Part shown: in pieces, positions 54,501 to 60,500 of the stretch | Layout: each line of letters starts with the position of its first letter | Numbering within the stretch: position 1 is the stretch's first letter | Source of the DNA: Dasypus novemcinctus | Taxonomy: Eukaryota > Chordata > Mammalia > Cingulata > Dasypodidae | Reading direction: 5' to 3' | Assembly (NCBI RefSeq): GCF_030445035.2 | Contig: NC_080677.1 | Coordinates: 26,671,513 to 26,735,512, forward strand | Length of the DNA: 64,000 nucleotides | The notes under the pieces: generated by a model | Told to the model about the DNA's origin: nothing | The model's database searches: none | The model's input: only the letters and a program-made list of their open reading frames with translations | Position numbers and translations under genes: made by a program

Positions 54501-57500
54501 AATAAATCCTGGGAAGTGGATTTGGCTCAACTGATAGAGCTTCCGTCTACCATATGGGAGGTTCGGGGTTCAAATCCAAGGCCTCCTGACCCATGTGGTG
54601 AGCTGGCTGACACACATAAGGAGTGTTGTACTACGCAGAGGTGTCCCCCACGTAGGGGAGCCCATGCACAAGGAGCACGCCCTGCAAGGAGAGCCAACCC
54701 ATACATAAAAAAAAGCAGAGCCTGCCCAAGAGCAGCGCTGCACACACAGAGAGCTGATGCAGCAAGATGATGCAACAAAAAGAGACATAGATTCCCGGTG
54801 TCACTGACAAGAATCCAAGCGTACACAGAAGAACACACAGCGAATGGACAGAGAGTAGACAAGGGTGGAGGGGAAGGGGAGAAAAATAAATAAAATAAAT
54901 ATTTTTTTAAAAATCCTATTTCACAAAACTTAACTTATTCTAAGCAAACCATATTTAAACTGCCTTTGGATGTAAGAAACTGGACAACTTCAGAAGGAAC
55001 AATTAAACGAAGTCTACATATGTTTGGCAACTAGGCTAATGAAATATAACAATTTTTTTCCCAAGGTTGTTTTGCAAAGTGATAATAACTATATATATGC
55101 ATATATATGTATACACACACACATATATAAATATATTACTAATCTTCCTGGCTTAGAAATTTAGAATAGAAGAGTACATGTGTAGGAGTAGCTAGTAGTC
55201 TGAATCCACTACTGAATCTAGTAATTTCAGAAGATTGAATGCTACCCCGAAGCCTCTACTTCTTGCTCTTGAATAATAGGAAGCGTACAGAAAAGCTGAT
55301 AAGGCACTGTCATACTATGGTAGAGAAGTGGTTGAGACAGATGGAAAGAAGAGAAAGAGAGGCTCCTCTCAACAAAAGGAGGAACCTTTACATTCTTGCA
55401 TGTAAATATAGGAACACAGGCTACCCAGGAAAGAAACTGAATTCTACTCAGGGTATATACTTTATAAAATTTTATATAGAAGAATTAATTCTCTATTAAT
55501 GCCTCTCTCTCTCCACATACTCACACACATTATAAAATCATTTTGTGGCATGTCTCTACACAGATTTTTAAATTTTACTTCACACTAAAATAAGGCCTTA
55601 AACAATGAAGTTAGGTCCTAAACTGTAGAACGCAGTTTCTGAATTTAGACTGTGATTGTCAGAAATATATTCCTTCTCTAAAGTATGGAGGATGTCATGT
55701 TAGATCTTTGTTCCAATATTCTAAATAGCATCATTCTGATTTAAAAGAGTTAATTTTCTAATTTCTTCAAAATATCTGATTCTCCAGAAAATAATTTTTC
55801 TATGAAAGCTGGGATTAACGTTTTCACAAAATGAAATGCTTTAAATTAGATAGTCAATGATGATAAACCCTCAAAATGACCCCTTCACTTTTCTCCTCAA
55901 GTAGGTACTAGCTCTTTGTGAACAAAGAATCTAATGTGAAAGTCACTTTTTGGATCACTAGACTGGAAAAAAAAGCACTAAATGTAGGAATAATCAGCTT
56001 CAAAAAGACAGCCAAATTGATTATAGAAAGCTGAGCAAAGAAAAAAAGACCAAGAATACCATTTTAAAATATCACATATACACATACTCCTGTATAAGGA
56101 GTGATAAGGATGATACACATCCTTATCATGACTTCACATTTTAAAAACTCAGTATGTTTAATTTAAAAAATCTATATTATACTTTTTTGTAGAAGATATG
56201 AATTTTTAAGTAAATATGGTAAATTCTAAAAGATAAGGAAAAGACTCTCATCCAGAATCATTCTTTAATTAATTTCAGTGTTTTTTGTTTGCTTTTTTCC
56301 TGATCATGGTACTCAGAGTAACCCTTGATACAGAACACACAGACAGGTAAAATTTCATTTGTTATACATATTAGTCATTTAACATCAAGGTGGCAAGTAA
56401 CTGCACAGAAAACTTTTGCATTCAACCTTTAGGGCAGTAGTTCTTAATTTTGCTAAAATCTTAATTTTGCTCTAAAATCTAGTGAAAACTATTGACCCAA
56501 ATTCTACGTTAAAAATCACATATGTCAGGCAGATCATGGACCTGCTGAAGCCAATCAATTGATTTCTTTGATCTTTCAGGAGTTCCATGGGTTCCAGGTT
56601 AACTTCTGCTTTAGCTTACCTGCAGTAACGTTTGCATACAGTATTCATATATATCTAAGACAATTAGTATGATACAGATCTGGATTTTTTCCCACAAAGG
56701 GGATTTGGGAAACTATTTTACATGTAGAATTTGGCATCTGATGTTACTGATAAGAATGTTATTATTCCATTAGTAATAAACCTGGAACATCATAAATAAT
56801 GGAAAAAGCTATGAAGAACAATGTGTTATATATTTTCTTTTTAAAAATAAAGCTAAGGGAAGCAGATGTGTCTCAAGTAACTGGGCTCCTGCCTACTACT
56901 TGGGAGGTCTGTGGTCCTGGTGCCTCCTAAAGAAGATGGCAAGCTGACACAAGATGACACAGTAAGAGACACAAGAGGAAAAACATAATGAGAAATACAA
57001 CGAAGTAGGGTGCAGAGGTCCCTGGTGCCTCCTAAAGAGGAGGAGCAGGATGGCAAGCTGACATGACAAGATGATGCAACAAGAGACACAAGAGGAAAAC
57101 CATAACAAGATACATAATAAAGCAGGGAATGGAGGTAGCTTCAGTGATTAGGTGCCTCCCTCCCACATCAGAGATCCTGGGTTTCAGTTCCCAGTGACTC
57201 CAAAAGAAACAAAGAAGATGAACAGACATAGCAAGTGCAAACAACAAGCAGGTGGGGAAAGATAAAGAAAATAAATCTTAAAAAATGAAATAGTTAAAAT
57301 TATACATTTGTATCTAAACAATGTGTATGTAGAAGAAACAATTTTGAAGTACTGTGTTATAATACAATTTCATTATGTCATTTCTTTTCTTCAAATGTTT
57401 TAAATTTTTAAAAAGGAGGGCTAGCAGAGTAGATGTGGCTCAGCAGTTGAGGCTCTGCTTTGCACAATCCCTGGTACACCTCAAAAAAAAGGCAAGGCTA

Positions 57501-60500
57501 AAATTTTTCACTGCAGTGAATTATACCAAGTCTTACCAAAAGTTTTTAGATATCAATTTATATCACTAAGTTAACCAAGTTTGAACATGAATAGCTATAT
57601 TAATAAAATTGGGGTAATCATGAAATCTTTAAGTTTAGTAATATCCATAGTCTTGGAAACAAAACAAAAATGGATAAATAAAATACATTATATTATATAT
57701 CTCCTTTTGATCAACTGTAAAACTCCTTCCAAAATAACTTTTACGTCTTCCTCTTCCTTAGTCTTGAGTAGAGGTATAAATGAAAGTAAAACTGTTAAAA
57801 GGCAAATAGAGGAGTCTCAAGAGCATAAATAATGAATTATTGATTTTCCCTGATTAATTTTAATATATTCCTTTCATAAATTTTTTTTCTTCTTTTTTTA
57901 AAAGATTTATTTATTTATTTATTTCTCTCCCCTTCCTCCCCCACCCTCCCCCCGCCCCGGTTGTCTATTCTCTGTGTCTATTTGCTGTGTCTTCTCCTTT
58001 GTCCGCTTCTGTTGTTGTCAGCTGCTTGGGAATCTGTGTTTCTTTTTGTTGCGTCATCTTGTTGTGTCAGCTCTCCATGTGTGCAGCGCCATTCTTAGGC
58101 AGGCTGCACTTTTCTTTTCGTGCTGGGCAGCTCTCCTTATGGGGCGTACTCCTTGCGCATGGGGCTCCCCTATGTGGGGGACACCCCTGTGTGGCAGGGC
58201 ACTCCTTGTGCGCATCAGCACTGCACATGGGCCAGCTCCACACGGGTCAAGGAGGCCCGGGGTTTGAACCGCAGACCTCCCATGTGGTAGACGGATGTCC
58301 TATCCACTGGGCCAAGTCCACTTCCCTCATAAATTTCTTATTCTAATAATGCCTTATCCTCAAATAAAAATCTGCCAGTTTCTTTAAATGTTTGATTAAC
58401 ACATTAACTAGTTACTTAGTTGCTTACCAGCTTGCTTAAAACACAGACACTTTTCTGAACAGTCTCTCTGGTGATATCTGCTTGTCTTACTTTCAATGCC
58501 TGTCATAAACAAATAGTCATTATTAGAACTATTTCACAGAAATATTTAAAAATTCCTATTTTTCAACACACAAAAAAGGGCATTTTAATTTTAAAAATTC
58601 CTTGAATATAGTTATTTAAATTCAAAAAGTACTTACTGAGAACCTTAGAAAATGTGTTGAATGAATATTAGCAGTCTGGGCACTATGCGCTAGGCACTGA
58701 CAATATAAGAGTGAAGAGATAATCACTATAGTCTGATGGCGAATACTTCATGTGTAAGTCACCACACCCACAATGTTAAATCAACAGCTCTTGCTTCTGT
58801 TTTAAAATAAGCAACCCTTTCAGAGATAGTGATCAAGCAACTTTAAGAGAGGACAAAAACAGTTTAGTTGCTGTGGAAGGCTGTTTGGCAGTTCTTCAGA
58901 AAGTTAAATATGGAGTTACCATAGGACTAAGCAATCCCACTTCTAGATATATATCCAAAAAATTGAAAGCAGAGACTCATAAAGATTTTTGCTCACCAAA
59001 GTTCATAGTGGCATTATTCACAATTGTCAAAATATGGAAGCAACCAAAGTGTTTTAGTCAGCCAAAGGGTGCTGATGAAAATACCAGAAGCTTGTTGGCT
59101 TTTATAAAGGTTATTTATTTGGTATAGGAGCTTACAGATACCAGCCATAAGGCATAGGTTACTTCCCTCACCAGAGTCTACTTCCACGTGTTGGAGCAAG
59201 ATGGCTGCCAACATCTGCAAGGGTTCAGGCTTCCTGGGTTCCTCTCTTCCCAGGTCTTGCTTCTCTCTGGGCTCAGGTCCTCTGTTTTCTCCACAAGGTC
59301 AGCTGTAGACTATGAGGCTCTCTAGGGTTTGCCTCTCTCCACAAGGTCAGCTATAGACTATCAGGTGAATGGCTCCATCTCCCAGGGTTCTGCCATGTCT
59401 AAGGAGCCACCTCTAATTCTCTGTGTTCTTCTCCTGCTCAGGTCCTCTCTTCCCAGGGCTTGCTTCTCTTTCCTCTGTGTGCTCACTTCCTGAAGCTCCA
59501 ACTCAACACTCCAGCATCAAACTCCAAATCAAAACTCCAACATCAAAATCTCCAAGTCTGTCCTTTGCCATGTCTTTTTATCTGTGAGTCCCCACCCACC
59601 AAGGGGTAGGGATTCAACACACTACTGACGTGGCCCAATCAAAGCCCTAATCATAATTTAATCATGCCCAGGTACAGGCCAGTTTACAAACATAATCCAA
59701 TATCTATTTTCAGAATCCATAACTATATCAAACTGCTATACCAAGTATCCATCAACCAATGAGTGGATAAATAAAATATGGCATATACACACAATGAGAT
59801 ATTATTTAACTGCAAAAAGGAATGAAGGTCTGATATATGCAAAACATGAATGAACCTTGAGGGCATTAGTTGAGTGAAATAAGCCAGACACAAAGGACAA
59901 ATATCGTATTATCTCACTGATACAAAACAATTAAAATATGAAAATTCATAGTCAGAAACTAGAATATAGGATACCAGAATCTGGGATAGGGATAGGGAAT
60001 GAAGGCGAGGGAGGTTAATAGTTAAATTGTACAGTTTCTATTTTGGGTGATGAAACGTTTTGGTAATGGATGGTGGTGATGGTAACCCAACATTGTAAAT
60101 GTAATAACAGCAGTGAACCGTAAAATGGCAAATTATATATGGTACTAGAATTAAAAACAAAACCAAAATAGGACTGTACAACACAGTGGGCCTTAACGTA
60201 AACCATGGACTACACAGTTAGTAGTATAATCATAAAAATGTTCTTTCATCAATTGTAACAAATGTATCACACTAATGCAAGGTGTTAATAATATGGCAGT
60301 GTATGGGAACTTTATGTTTTATGTATTATTTTTCTGTAAACATACAATTTCTCTAATTAAAAATATAAAAATTAAACAAACAAAAAACCCTAAAAGGCTT
60401 GTTTCTCCAGAGATGGAAGGATTAATGGTCAGCACCTTTGTTAAGCTGTTTGATCTGTCCTGCTTGGAGTCTATCCTAGAAGACTAGTATTTGTAGTCCA

